DNA of 64,000 nt from Tessaracoccus flavus (lineage in GTDB: Bacteria; Actinomycetota; Actinomycetes; Propionibacteriales; Propionibacteriaceae). Below the pieces are notes generated by a model. That model ran no database searches. It was not told the DNA's origin and saw nothing but the letters and a program-made list of their open reading frames with translations. The position numbers and the translations under genes are program-made. The stretch spans positions 1,550,001 through 1,614,000 of the forward strand of contig NZ_CP019605.1 of the NCBI RefSeq assembly GCF_001997295.1, read 5' to 3'. This document shows, piece by piece, positions 25,529 to 33,384 of this stretch. Numbering within the stretch: position 1 is the stretch's first letter; each line of letters begins with the position of its first letter.

Positions 25529-26329
25529 TCACCGTCCGACCGGATGGGGGCTGGGGGCAGCCGACGAGGGGTCGGCGGCGGAGACGTTTGAGACTGGAGC
25601 AGCAGGATGGAACGTGTCTCGGAGGATCAGGGCGGCGCCGAGGATGATGCTGGCGATGCCGATCAGCTGCGCCTCTGTGAGATCGAGCACGACGTGCGGG
25701 TTGATGCGGACCATCTCGGCGAGGAGGCGGGCCGCTCCGCTGAGCATCAGATAGGACCCGAACACGGCCACCGGCCGCAGTCTGCGGCCCAGCACCCACA
25801 AGATGCCGGCGATCAGGAACGCACCGGCCGCTTCATATAGCTGGACCGGGTGCACCGGAACGTCGACCGGCACCACTCCGTTGGGGAACGCCATCCCCCA
25901 GGGCAGATCGGTGGGCGTGCCGTAGGTGCCGTCACCGGCCAGGAAGCAGCCGATCCGGCCGATGCCGTAGGCCACCGACAGCGGCGCCGCCATCGCGCCC
26001 GCCACCCGCCCAAGGGGCAGATCGTGGCGTCGAGTCATCACGATCACCGCGATCGACCCGGCGATCAATCCCCCGTACCAGACGAACCCGGACCCGCCGA
26101 ACAGGTGCCAACTGAAGTTGTCCCAGTTCGCGATCAGGTAGTACACCTTCGCGCCGACGAACCCCCACACCGTCGCCCACAACGCGATCGAGTGCGCCAG
26201 TTCCTTGTCGTAACCGATCCGCGTGAACGCGCGACCCAACAGGAACGCGCCGACCAGCAGCGCCAGCGCCTTACTCAGCCCATAGCTCTGGATCCCCACA
26301 CCAAAAATCGAGAACACCTCAGGCCACAC
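25529..26329 (-). CDS. lgt: Prolipoprotein diacylglyceryl transferase (island copy)
   Basis: A 266-residue membrane enzyme that adds diacylglycerol to the lipobox cysteine of prolipoproteins. The Lgt signature is present as GIGRIGCFLAGDGTYG. FVWYGGLIAG is the conserved helix before it, with further helices N- and C-terminal. GTG 26329 has a GGGAG 7 bp upstream and fits the regulator box and -10 positions better than the in-frame start at 26386. A genome normally has one lgt elsewhere. This extra copy beside a metal-induced lipoprotein suggests dedicated capacity for the island. Confidence 0.85.
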   Translation of the reverse strand: MWPEVFSIFGVGIQSYGLSKALALLVGAFLLGRAFTRIGYDKELAHSIALWATVWGFVGAKVYYLIANWDNFSWHLFGGSGFVWYGGLIAGSIAVIVMTRRHDLPLGRVAGAMAAPLSVAYGIGRIGCFLAGDGTYGTPTDLPWGMAFPNGVVPVDVPVHPVQLYEAAGAFLIAGILWVLGRRLRPVAVFGSYLMLSGAARLLAEMVRINPHVVLDLTEAQLIGIASIILGAALILRDTFHPAAPVSNVSAADPSSAAPSPHPVGR

Positions 26330-26428
26330 AGCCCACTCCCATCGTCGAAACTGTTCCAGGCGCGCGACGTGACCGCGGGGCCTCACTGCCCAGTCTCAAC
26401 CGGTCATCTCAAGCAACGAGCAGGACCC

Positions 26429-26446
26429 GGACAAGGTTTGGTCAAG
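26429..26446 (-). promoter_or_regulatory. Direct-repeat regulator box 3 (upstream of lgt operon)
   Basis: Minus-strand reading CTTGACCAAACCTTGTCC, two half-sites 11 bp apart, 100 bp before the chosen lgt start. A GAGACT hexamer lies about 49 bp downstream of the box start. Confidence 0.65.
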
Positions 26447-26495
26447 ATCCCCGTCCACGTGCCTGGACGAGGTAACGCCACACAGTAAGGCGGAT

Positions 26496-26513
26496 CTTGA
26501 GCGAAGCCTGACC
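26496..26513 (+). promoter_or_regulatory. Direct-repeat regulator box 4 (in front of relic cassette)
   Basis: CTTGAGCGAAGCCTGACC, nearly identical to box 7 upstream of copA. A TACCCT hexamer starts 51 bp after the box start (26547), and a CsoR-like palindrome follows at 26560. Confidence 0.6.
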
Positions 26514-26559
26514 ACCTGACCGTGACTTTTTGGATTGCACCCTGCCTACCCTGATGACA

Positions 26560-26574
26560 TACCCCTTTGGGGTG
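26560..26574. promoter_or_regulatory. CsoR-type operator (relic promoter)
   Basis: TACCCCTTTGGGGTG has the TACCC-N-GGGTA shape of CsoR operators and lies just after a TACCCT -10-like hexamer. The alignment with the copA promoter at 28098-28125 is clear. No intact gene follows. Confidence 0.6.
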
Positions 26575-26749
26575 TGGTGGCGGCGTCGATACCACGGGTC
26601 CCCCGTGTCGGCTCGGAAGTTGAGGAAAGGGCGCTTCGGCGTAGGTCGAAGCTCCGTGGCGGGTGCGTGCCAAACTCGAGATTCAATGGCTGGTGGTCGA
26701 GATGGGTTCAAGCGGCAGCTCTTCAGATGGCGTCCGAGCGGATGTGGTG

Positions 26750-26892
26750 CTCGCGGGGCACCGCGATCTCCAGAATCTGGCGTCCACTGCGTCGACCTGG
26801 ATCTGGAGCCGCCGGTGGAGTCGCTGTTGCCCCCGGCCGGGGCCGTGACCAGCGAGTTCCTTCCCGCCCCGGTCAGGGCCACGACGGCCTGA
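26750..26892 (+). pseudogene. Decayed HMA copper-binding protein gene
   Basis: One frame reads GVHCVDLDLEPPVESLL then AGAVTSEFLPAPVRATTA, which parallels the intact protein at 27752-28063 ([32 protein letters not shown]). The N-terminal CxxC part is lost and the gene ends early. With the upstream relic promoter it represents an older copy of the same cassette. Confidence 0.65.
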
Positions 26893-27039
26893 GACCGGAC
26901 GGACGGGCAGGCATCCGCCGAGCCCGTCGGCGCACGACCTGTCGGCCAAGCGGTCGGAGAGGAAGACCCGATCATGAAGAGCAAACCACGGTCCTGGAGG
27001 CCGGTGGCCTGCACTGGGCCACCTCGGAATCAGTGATCG

Positions 27040-27180
27040 AGAGAACGCTACTTGGGGTTACCCGGCGTGCTGGCCGTCGAGGCCAGCGCCGTCTCCCAGA
27101 CCGCGACGGTCACATATGACCCGAACCAGACGTCGGTCGCCCAACTGGTCGGCTGGGTCAATGACTGCGGCTACCACTGC
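27040..27180 (+). pseudogene. Fragment of a second HMA domain (copper ATPase N-terminus type)
   Basis: GLPGVLAVEASAVSQTATV, then YDPNQTSVAQLVGWVNDCGY, is a typical C-terminal two-thirds of a heavy-metal-associated domain. The metal-binding CxxC part upstream is out of frame behind a stop. It directly abuts the transporter remnant, so this is a junction of fragments. Confidence 0.65.
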
Positions 27181-27189
27181 ACCGGGCTG

Positions 27190-27545
27190 GATCTGGTCAC
27201 GGCCGCGGCGTGGCACCTGCTGATGGGCGCGGCTGGACTGATGGTGTTCGCCGCGGCCGTGGAGGGCTTGCCGGTGATCGCGTGGACTCCCCGTTTCGTC
27301 CTCTCGCTGGCGTTTCTGGCCCTCGTTGGTACCGCAGCGACGACCGTGGCGTGGTTCGCCGAGGCGCGCCGCAGCCAGGCTCGACACGTTGACGGCGTGG
27401 ACGTACCTGACTCCGGTCCTTGGTATCGGGTTGGCCTCCGTCGCATTGGGCGAGTGGCCGGGCGGATGGACCGCCGTCGGGCTCCTCGGCGTGTTGGCGG
27501 CCATGTGGATCACCCTTCGACCACCGCGCCGGGCCCTCATACACC
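27190..27545 (+). pseudogene. DMT/EamA-type transporter remnant with frameshift
   Basis: HLLMGAAGLMVFAAAVEGLP and FLALVGTAATTVAWFAEARR in one frame continue in another as LDTLTAWTYLTPVLGIGLAS and LGEWPGGWTAVGLLGVLAAM. Together these are the C-terminal EamA repeat of a drug/metabolite transporter (the W...E..R, L.P.....GE pattern). The N-terminal half is absent and a frameshift lies near 27385. Not functional. Confidence 0.7.
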
Positions 27546-27611
27546 CGACGGCTGTCGGCCCCGCCGGCTGGTGAGCCACACCGCCGGTCACATGAACAAC
27601 GAGTAGGACCC

Positions 27612-27629
27612 GGACAGGGTGCGGTGAAG
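27612..27629 (-). promoter_or_regulatory. Direct-repeat regulator box 5 (degenerate)
   Basis: Minus-strand reading CTTCACCGCACCCTGTCC, the counterpart of box 3 in the duplicated segment. It is weaker and now has no minus-strand gene in front of it. Confidence 0.4.
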
Positions 27630-27649
27630 ATCCGTCCACGTGGCCGGGT

Positions 27650-27667
27650 CTTGTCGGGATCTTGACC
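27650..27667 (+). promoter_or_regulatory. Direct-repeat regulator box 6 (upstream of HMA gene)
   Basis: CTTGTCGGGATCTTGACC, half-sites 11 bp apart, 85 bp before the GTG start at 27752. CACCAT lies 50 bp after the box start, where other boxes have their -10-like hexamer. Confidence 0.65.
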
Positions 27668-27751
27668 CCACCCAGACCGGTTCCCGACACCGCGGGGGGC
27701 ACCATCGAACATGAACACGCGAAACCGACCAGGAAGAGAGGGTGATTCGAC

Positions 27752-28063
27752 GTGACGACGATGACACAGGCCACCTACGGGGTGCGCGGGCTCAGCTGTT
27801 GGCGCTGCATGATCAGCGCTGTGGAGGCGGTCCGGGCCTTGCCCGGGGTGCATACCGTCGGGATGGATTTGGAGCCGCACGGGGAGTCGCTGTTGACGCT
27901 GGCACCGGCCGGCGCCGTGACCAGCGCCCAGGTCCGGGCCACCCTCGACCGCTCCGGGTTCGAACTGACCCGACGCCGGCGCCGGCCCCGACCCAGCCGG
28001 CTCCGACATGCCCTCACCACAGCCCCTGTGGACGACGGTCGGGAAATCTTGACCGAAGCCTGA
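27752..28063 (+). CDS. HMA-like copper-binding protein
   Basis: A 103-residue protein with a heavy-metal-associated fold. [19 protein letters not shown] carries the CxxC metal site, followed by [13 protein letters not shown] and a second beta-alpha-beta half ([17 protein letters not shown]). The C-terminal 25 residues are Arg-rich. It probably delivers Cu(I) to the ATPase encoded next. GTG 27752 (or ATG 27761) follows AGGAAGAGAGGG. It is separated from copA by 95 bp that contain box 7 and the CsoR operator, so the two are separately controlled. Confidence 0.82.
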   Translation: MTTMTQATYGVRGLSCWRCMISAVEAVRALPGVHTVGMDLEPHGESLLTLAPAGAVTSAQVRATLDRSGFELTRRRRRPRPSRLRHALTTAPVDDGREILTEA

Positions 28064-28065
28064 CC
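28048..28065 (+). promoter_or_regulatory. Direct-repeat regulator box 7 (copA promoter)
   Basis: CTTGACCGAAGCCTGACC, 94 bp before the copA start. TACCCT starts exactly 50 bp after the box start (28098-28103) and is followed by the CsoR operator. Confidence 0.75.
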
Positions 28066-28110
28066 CCATCGGGGTCGTTTCCGGACCTGCGCGGGCCTAC
28101 CCTGGATACA

Positions 28111-28125
28111 TACCCCCCCAGGGTA
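28111..28125. promoter_or_regulatory. CsoR operator at copA
   Basis: TACCCCCCCAGGGTA matches the TACCC/GGGTA arms of CsoR sites. It sits at the expected transcription start, 8 bp after the TACCCT hexamer, so bound CsoR would block initiation. The csoR gene lies directly downstream of copA. Confidence 0.75.
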
Positions 28126-28158
28126 CTGGGTGGGAGTCGAGTGGAAGTGGAGATTGTG

Positions 28159-30951
28159 ATGCTCTGGCTGGTCATAGGTGGGGCGGTGGTCCTGACCGGG
28201 TTGCTGCTGTGGTTCTTCTTCGGCCCGAAACGGGCAGGGAAGGTCCGCATCGAAGATGGTGTTCAGGTGGTGGAGGTGACTGTCGACGGCGGCTACAACC
28301 CGGGGGTGATCGACGGGGTGCGTCCGGGGATGCCGGTGCGGATCATGTTCGACCGCCGAGAGGGTGGCGAGTGCACCTCGCGGGTGGTGGTGCCGGACTT
28401 CAAGGTCAACGCGAGCCTTCCCGCGTACCGGACCACGGCCGTCGAGTTCACCCCGACTGAGGCCGGCGAGTTCCGCTTCGCATGCGGCATGAACATGGTC
28501 TCCGGTCTGATCCGCGTCACCGGCGACCCCCACACCGCACCCACCCCCACCACAGCATCGGGTCATCACCACGCGCAGGTGGCCGCCTCCCCGGCAGTGG
28601 CCGGTCTTGCGACCGACGGTGCCGATGATGAGGCAGAGCGGGCTGTGGAGATCCGGGACCTGACCCGGCGGGTGATCATCGGCGCTATCCTCACCGCCCC
28701 GGTGCTGATCGCGGTGATGGCCGTCGAGCTGTTCGGCGCCACCTGGGTGCCTGAGATCTTGATGAGTCCCTGGTTGCAGCTGGCGCTGATTGCGCCGGTG
28801 ATGCTGTGGTCGGGCTGGCCGATCCACCGCGTGGGATGGCGTGCCCTGTCGCACCGCACCGCAGACATGAACTCGCTGATCACGCTCGGCACCGTCGCGG
28901 CGTTCGGTTACAGCCTGGTGGTGACCTTCGCCCCCGGACTACTGCCTGAGGAGCTGCGGCAGGTGTACTTCGAAGCCGTCGGGGTGATCATCACGTTGAT
29001 CCTGCTCGGCCGGCTCCTGGAAACCAAAGCCAAGGCCGGCACCGGTGAGGCGATCCGCAAACTGATCGGCCTGCAGCCCCGCACCGCCCGCGTCCTACGC
29101 GAAGATGTGGAGCTGGAGATCCCGGTCGAGGACGTCGTGGTCGGGGATGTGATCGTGATCCGCCCCGGGGAGAAGATGCCCGTTGACGGTGAGGTGATTC
29201 ACGGATCCTCCGCGGTCGACGAGTCGATGGTGACCGGGGAGTCGATCCCTGCGGCCAAGACGGTCGGTGACACCATCATCGGCGCAACCATCAACGCCAC
29301 CGGGGCACTGCGCTATGTCGCCACCAAGGTCGGCTCCGATACCTTGCTCGCCCAGATCATCAAACTGGTCCGTGAGGCCCAGGGCTCGAAGGCCCCCATC
29401 CAACGGCTGGTGGACAAGGTCTCGAGCTACTTCGTCCCGGTCGTGATCATCATCGCGGTGTGGACGCTGGCGATCTGGCTGCTGGTGGGTCCCCCGCCGG
29501 TGTTCGTGTTTGCGCTCGTCGCCGCCGTCTCGGTCCTGATCATCGCCTGCCCCTGCGCCTTGGGGCTCGCGACCCCGATGTCGATCACCGTGGGCACCGG
29601 CAAGGGAGCCGAACACGGCATCCTGATCCGCTCCGCTGAAGCGCTGGAAACCGCGCACAAGCTTGACGCGATCATCCTCGACAAGACCGGCACCATCACC
29701 AAGGGTGTACCGACCCTCACCGACGTCGCCACCGTGGCAGCGTTCGATGAGAACCAGCTCCTCGGCTGGGTCGCCGCTATCGAGAACAGCTCCGAGCACC
29801 CCCTGGCGGCGGCGATCGTGACCGGCGCCACCGACCGCGGTCTCACCCTGGGCGAGGTCACTGACTTCGACTCGGTCACCGGGCAAGGCGTCCGCGGCCA
29901 CGTCGACGGCCACGACGTCCTGGTCGGCAACCGGCGACTTCTCGACGAAAATGGCATCAGTACCGACACGCTGCGGCCGCTGCATGACGCGCTCGCAGCA
30001 GGGGGCAAGACGCCGATGCTGGTGGCCGTCGACGGGCTCCCCGCGGGAATCGTGGCGGTCGCCGACACCATCAAGGACGGCTCCCCGGCCGCGGTCGCGG
30101 CCCTCCAGGCACGCGGCATCGAGGTCATCATGATGACTGGCGACAACCGGGCAACCGCTGCCGCGATCGCCTCCCAGGTCGGGATCCGTCGCGTGGTCGC
30201 CGAAGTGATGCCCGCCCACAAGGCCGCCGAGGTCCGACGCCTCCAGGACGAAGGCAAGATCGTCGGAATGGTCGGCGACGGCATCAACGACGCCCCCGCC
30301 CTCGCGCAGGCAGACGTCGGCTCCGCGATCGGCACCGGCACCGACGTGGCCATCGAATCCTCCGACATCACCCTGATCTCCGGCGCCCTGTCAGGGGTGG
30401 TCACCGCCGTTGACCTGTCGCGGGCCACTATGCGCAACATCAAACAGAACCTGGTGTTCGCGTTCCTGTACAACACCCTCGGCATCCCCATCGCCGCAGG
30501 TTTGCTCTACCCCGTCTTCGGGATCCTGCTCAGCCCCATGGTCGCCGCCGCAGCCATGGCCCTGTCCTCACTGTCGGTGGTCACCAACGCCAACCGGCTC
30601 CGCCGCTGGGCACCACACCCCATCCACGAGTCCCCCACCACCGGCTCCCCCGTCACCCCCGTCGTCGAAATCGGCGGCGAGACCCCCACCACCCAGCACC
30701 ACACCACAGGAAAGGACACCCCCATGTTCGGCAAGAAGACCACCGCCACCACCCACATCGATCCCGTCTGCGGAATGAAGGTCAAGCCCGCCACCGCGGC
30801 CGCCACCCGCACCCGCAGCGAGACCACGATCTACTTCTGCTCCACCCACTGCGCCGAAGCCTTCGACGCGGACCCCGCCCGCTACGGACACCCCCAGATC
30901 GCGGCCGAGCACCAACCCGAGGCTCACACCCCCGCACCGCACCACCACTAG
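28159..30951 (+). CDS. copA: Copper-translocating P1B-type ATPase with cupredoxin and YHS domains
   Basis: A 930-residue Cu(I) exporter. Residues 1-22 are a membrane anchor. Residues of about 35-122 form a cupredoxin domain ([31 protein letters not shown] with Cys/Met copper ligands) in place of an HMA domain. A His-rich linker follows, then the ATPase core: MVTGES actuator loop, CPC copper site (IIACPCALG, about residue 463), DKTGT phosphorylation site (about 507) and [10 protein letters not shown] hinge. The C-terminus adds a YHS domain ([15 protein letters not shown]). ATG 28159 has GGAG 6 bp upstream. The copA symbol is by function. Confidence 0.92.
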   Translation: MLWLVIGGAVVLTGLLLWFFFGPKRAGKVRIEDGVQVVEVTVDGGYNPGVIDGVRPGMPVRIMFDRREGGECTSRVVVPDFKVNASLPAYRTTAVEFTPTEAGEFRFACGMNMVSGLIRVTGDPHTAPTPTTASGHHHAQVAASPAVAGLATDGADDEAERAVEIRDLTRRVIIGAILTAPVLIAVMAVELFGATWVPEILMSPWLQLALIAPVMLWSGWPIHRVGWRALSHRTADMNSLITLGTVAAFGYSLVVTFAPGLLPEELRQVYFEAVGVIITLILLGRLLETKAKAGTGEAIRKLIGLQPRTARVLREDVELEIPVEDVVVGDVIVIRPGEKMPVDGEVIHGSSAVDESMVTGESIPAAKTVGDTIIGATINATGALRYVATKVGSDTLLAQIIKLVREAQGSKAPIQRLVDKVSSYFVPVVIIIAVWTLAIWLLVGPPPVFVFALVAAVSVLIIACPCALGLATPMSITVGTGKGAEHGILIRSAEALETAHKLDAIILDKTGTITKGVPTLTDVATVAAFDENQLLGWVAAIENSSEHPLAAAIVTGATDRGLTLGEVTDFDSVTGQGVRGHVDGHDVLVGNRRLLDENGISTDTLRPLHDALAAGGKTPMLVAVDGLPAGIVAVADTIKDGSPAAVAALQARGIEVIMMTGDNRATAAAIASQVGIRRVVAEVMPAHKAAEVRRLQDEGKIVGMVGDGINDAPALAQADVGSAIGTGTDVAIESSDITLISGALSGVVTAVDLSRATMRNIKQNLVFAFLYNTLGIPIAAGLLYPVFGILLSPMVAAAAMALSSLSVVTNANRLRRWAPHPIHESPTTGSPVTPVVEIGGETPTTQHHTTGKDTPMFGKKTTATTHIDPVCGMKVKPATAAATRTRSETTIYFCSTHCAEAFDADPARYGHPQIAAEHQPEAHTPAPHHH

Positions 30952-30979
30952 CCGCCGAACCAGACCAGGTCCAGGACAC

Positions 30980-31261
30980 ATGACCGGCAACCCACAGCGT
31001 CCGGAACTCATCGGCCAACTCGCCGTGATCGAAGGCCATATCCGCGGCATCGCCCGCATGGTCTATCAGGACGCCAACTGCATCGAGATCCTCACGCAGA
31101 CCTCAGCAGTCACCGGCTCGCTGCGCTCAGTCGCCCTGGACCTGGTCGACAACCACCTCCAGCACTGCCTCACCCAGGCCATCCACTCCCCAGACCCCGC
31201 CTACCGCGACGCCAAGGTCGCCGAGGCCTCCACAGCCATCGCCCGCCTCGTCCGCAGCTGA
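30980..31261 (+). CDS. csoR: CsoR-family copper-sensing transcriptional repressor
   Basis: A 93-residue all-alpha DUF156 repressor. The Cu(I) ligands C34 (DANCIEIL), H59 and C63 (DNHLQHCL) are all present. Preceding residues IEGHIRGIARMV match the DNA-binding helix. Copper binding releases it from TACCC-type operators, two of which are seen upstream. It follows copA by 28 bp and is expected to be co-transcribed, giving autoregulation. Confidence 0.93.
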   Translation: MTGNPQRPELIGQLAVIEGHIRGIARMVYQDANCIEILTQTSAVTGSLRSVALDLVDNHLQHCLTQAIHSPDPAYRDAKVAEASTAIARLVRS

Positions 31262-31267
31262 ACCGTT

Positions 31268-31285
31268 CTTGATCAGAGGTTGACC
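31268..31285 (+). promoter_or_regulatory. Direct-repeat regulator box 8 (upstream of small His/Met-rich protein)
   Basis: CTTGATCAGAGGTTGACC, half-sites 11 bp apart, 71 bp before the ATG at 31356. CACAGT lies 49 bp after the box start. Confidence 0.65.
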
Positions 31286-31355
31286 GGCCGCGGATCGGAT
31301 CTGAATCCGGACCCCGCACAGTGGAAGCAGCACCCGAACGAGAGGAACCCGGCTC

Positions 31356-31610
31356 ATGAGCCTCCACAGCCAACACCGCCCCACCGACACCGGCCCCGAC
31401 ACCCCACCCGCGGCCACCGGACCCGCCCAGCAGCACCAGGGCCACGGTGGCCACATGTGGCACATGCTCCTGATGTGCCTACCGTTGATCGGGTTCGGCC
31501 TGTGGTCGCTGTTCAGCGGAGGCGGCGCAGGCGCGCTGATCGGCGGCCTCCTCTGCGCAGGCATGATGCTGCTCATGCACGGCCGCCCCGGCGCCGGGCA
31601 CCGCCACTGA
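31356..31610 (+). CDS. Small His/Met-rich membrane protein
   Basis: An 84-residue protein. The first 45 residues are hydrophilic with many His (HGGHMWHM at the membrane border). Two hydrophobic stretches follow (LLMCLPLIGFGLWSLF and GALIGGLLCAGMMLLMH), and the C-terminus ends GAGHRH. Size and composition resemble DUF2933-type small proteins found in copper islands. It has its own regulator box and is the last island gene. Start ATG 31356 follows GAGAGGAA. Confidence 0.75.
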   Translation: MSLHSQHRPTDTGPDTPPAATGPAQQHQGHGGHMWHMLLMCLPLIGFGLWSLFSGGGAGALIGGLLCAGMMLLMHGRPGAGHRH

Positions 31611-32032
31611 AACTTGGCCGCCGCGGAGTGCCCGACCCACAGAAACCCAGCGAACGCCAAGGCAAGGGGGTACAAGTGACCAGACGGGCCGCTCCCCACG
31701 GCATCCACCCACCTGGTACCACGACGCCACGGCAACTGGACCCGCACACTGCACTTGTCCAGTCAGCGCACCCGTTACAAGTGACCTCGGACGGCACGGC
31801 CACGCCGATCCTCACGCAACCCGTCGCCAACGAACCGGCCCCCGTCGGGGGCAGGCGACGTCTTCGGCGCCACCGCGGAGGTGGAGTTCCAGGTCGCCCA
31901 TGTCGCCGAAGGCATGGACCGATTCGCGGCACTGCTTCGAGCGGTGGCCAGGGCCGCCGACGCGGCCTCAACATCCAAGGGGTCGGGTGGGACCGCTACT
32001 GTCACGGAGAGAGCCAGCCTTGGGAGCTGGCC
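31611..32032. other. Intergenic, possibly gene debris
   Basis: No complete gene is seen. ACAAGTGACC occurs twice (31673 and 31778) and once nearly inverted (31752). Around 31845-31945 one plus-strand frame is open and coding-like (FGATAEVEFQVAHVAEGMDR), ending before 32033. This may be the tail of an unrecognised gene. Confidence 0.3.
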
Positions 32033-32604
32033 ATGACAGCCCTGTTCGGAGAGCTGCTGGTGACCCGTTGGAGGACCCAACAGCATGATCGCTGGACCCG
32101 AACCCAGCTCGATGATCACCGGCAGCGCATGCTGGCGCGTCTGCGTGACCATGCCGCCCCCCAGTCGCCCTACTATGCCGACCAGCACCGCGGCATGCAG
32201 AGGGCAGCGCTGTCACAGTTGCCGCCCTTGACCAAGACGCAATTGATGGCGCAGTGGGACCGGCTGGTGACCTCTCCAGAGCTTCGCCTCGATTCGGTGA
32301 CGCGACGGTTGCAGGATCTGGAGTCTGGGGGTGGTGATCCCGGACAACCCTGGCAGGGTCGCTGGTGGACGGCGGCCACCGCCGGCTCAGCCGGCCAAAG
32401 GGGCGTCTTCGTCTGGAACCGTCGCGAATGGATCCGCATCCTCTCGTCCTACGCCCGCGTCAACGACTGGGCCCAGGTGAAGGTCGGTCCACGCCGGCCT
32501 GTGCCGACCGCGATCGTGTCCACCCGCAACCCCACCCACCAGTCCGCAGTCGTCGGGGCCTCCCTCCGCAACCCCCTGGTCCCCACCCTCACGACTGCAT
32601 GGGG
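32033..32604 (+). pseudogene. CapK/phenylacetate-CoA-ligase-like gene, truncated by IS3 insertion
   Basis: About 190 codons of an AMP-forming CapK/PaaK-like adenylate enzyme: SPYYADQHRGMQRAALSQLP, PLTKTQLMAQWDRLVTSPEL and the P-loop-like WWTAATAGSAGQRGVFVWNR. Intact homologues have over 400 residues. Here the coding sequence meets TGTGACACTT at 32605, the probable left end of the IS3 element, and the frame terminates inside it. ATG 32033 has GGGAG upstream. The 3' part is not found in the window. Confidence 0.75.
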
Positions 32605-32654
32605 TGTGACACTTCTCGTGGACAGTCGTTACCAGGAAGGAACGACGAGACGAG

Positions 32655-32945
32655 ATGTCATCGATACGCAGGAAGTACACCCCGGAGTTCAAGGCTGACG
32701 CGGTCCAGCTCGTGGTGGTCGCGCAGCGGCCGATCGCGCAGGTCGCGCGGGAGTTGGAGATCAATGAGAGCTCGCTGGGCTACTGGGTCAAGATCTACCG
32801 GGAACAGCACCCCGACCCGGTGAAGGCCCCGCCCCCGGTGGAGGCGGCCCGCCTGGCCGCGTTGGAGGCCGAGGTGCGCCGGCTGTCGGAAGAGAACGCG
32901 TTCCTGAAAAAAGCCGCGGCCTTCTTCGCCAGGACGCAACCGTGA
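32655..32945 (+). CDS. IS3-family transposase OrfA
   Basis: A 96-residue OrfA. A helix-turn-helix lies in the first 50 residues (RRKYTPEFKADAVQLV, IAQVARELEINESSLGYWVK), followed by a leucine-zipper coiled coil (ARLAALEAEVRRLSEENAFL). It is complete. OrfB starts at an overlapping GTGA, and production of the OrfAB fusion would need frameshifting in intact elements. Alone it cannot transpose the element. Confidence 0.88.
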   Translation: MSSIRRKYTPEFKADAVQLVVVAQRPIAQVARELEINESSLGYWVKIYREQHPDPVKAPPPVEAARLAALEAEVRRLSEENAFLKKAAAFFARTQP

Positions 32946-33204
32946 CCGACAAGTTCACGCTGATCCACGCGGAGAAGGCCACCCACCCGGTCGGGTTGAT
33001 GACCCGACTGCTGCACGTGTCACGCGCCGGTTACTACTCGTGGGTGAAGCGAGGCGACACCCCGGGCCCGGCGGCGACCCGACGGGCGGAGGTGACCGCC
33101 GCGGTGATCCACAGCCACACCGCCTCCAACGGCGTCAACGGGCACCGCCGGGTGCGCGCCGATCTGAGCGCCGACGGCGTGCCCGCCTCGGAGGGAATGG
33201 TGCG
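32942..33204 (+). pseudogene. IS3-family transposase OrfB, 5' fragment
   Basis: The first 88 codons match OrfB: FTLIHAEKATHPVGLMTRLL, HVSRAGYYSWVKR and NGVNGHRRVRADLSADGV with the HTH_21 region. After VPASEG the sequence no longer resembles a transposase. The DDE catalytic domain is entirely missing, so it is non-functional. Confidence 0.85.
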
Positions 33205-33276
33205 CCCTCGGGCGTCAGCAGTTGGACCATCTGGTCGCTCTGTCCGCGCACGGGCGTCCCCTTCCGGAAATCAACT

Positions 33277-33303
33277 TACGCAACCGTAGCTTACGCAAGC
33301 GTA
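33277..33303. promoter_or_regulatory. Two tandem TACGC-AA-GCGTA operator-like palindromes
   Basis: TACGCAACCGTA (33277-33288) and TACGCAAGCGTA (33292-33303) repeat with a 15-bp period. Arms pair perfectly in the second and with one mismatch in the first. This is the form of a TetR-type operator. No intact gene starts next to it, so it may be an orphan left by the rearrangement. Confidence 0.5.
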
Positions 33304-33384
33304 GCTTCGAGTCCCAGCATGGCACAACGCGCCGACGGCGGCCCGGGTTCCTGCAGGAATCCGGACCGCCGTCGGCGCAATCGC

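Larger units (their letters stand above)
26399..27650. repeat. Imperfect duplication of a regulatory segment (26399-26466 and 27587-27650)
   Basis: The two segments share CCGGTCA...AACGAG-x-AGGACCCGGACA-x-GGT and AAGATCC...GTCCACGTG. Each carries an inverted regulator box followed within about 50 bp by a forward box (3 and 4, and 5 and 6). Between the two copies lie decayed copper and transporter genes. Confidence 0.65.
32605..33210 (+). mobile_element. IS3-family insertion sequence, truncated at the 3' side
   Basis: The left end is placed at TGTGACACTT (32605), followed 50 bp later by OrfA and an overlapping OrfB. OrfB breaks off after about 88 codons, and no right end or second inverted repeat is found. 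The element is therefore a remnant, cut by a later rearrangement near 33205. Confidence 0.7.

Noticed and set aside
26530..27119. Plus-strand ORFs of 120-194 codons between lgt and the HMA gene
   Set aside because: They mix frames of relic HMA fragments and non-coding promoter DNA, and none gives a continuous domain.
27742..30951. Single gene covering HMA protein and CopA
   Set aside because: The HMA protein is in a different frame with its own start and stop. The copA promoter, CsoR operator and ribosome-binding site lie between, so the ATPase starts near 28159.
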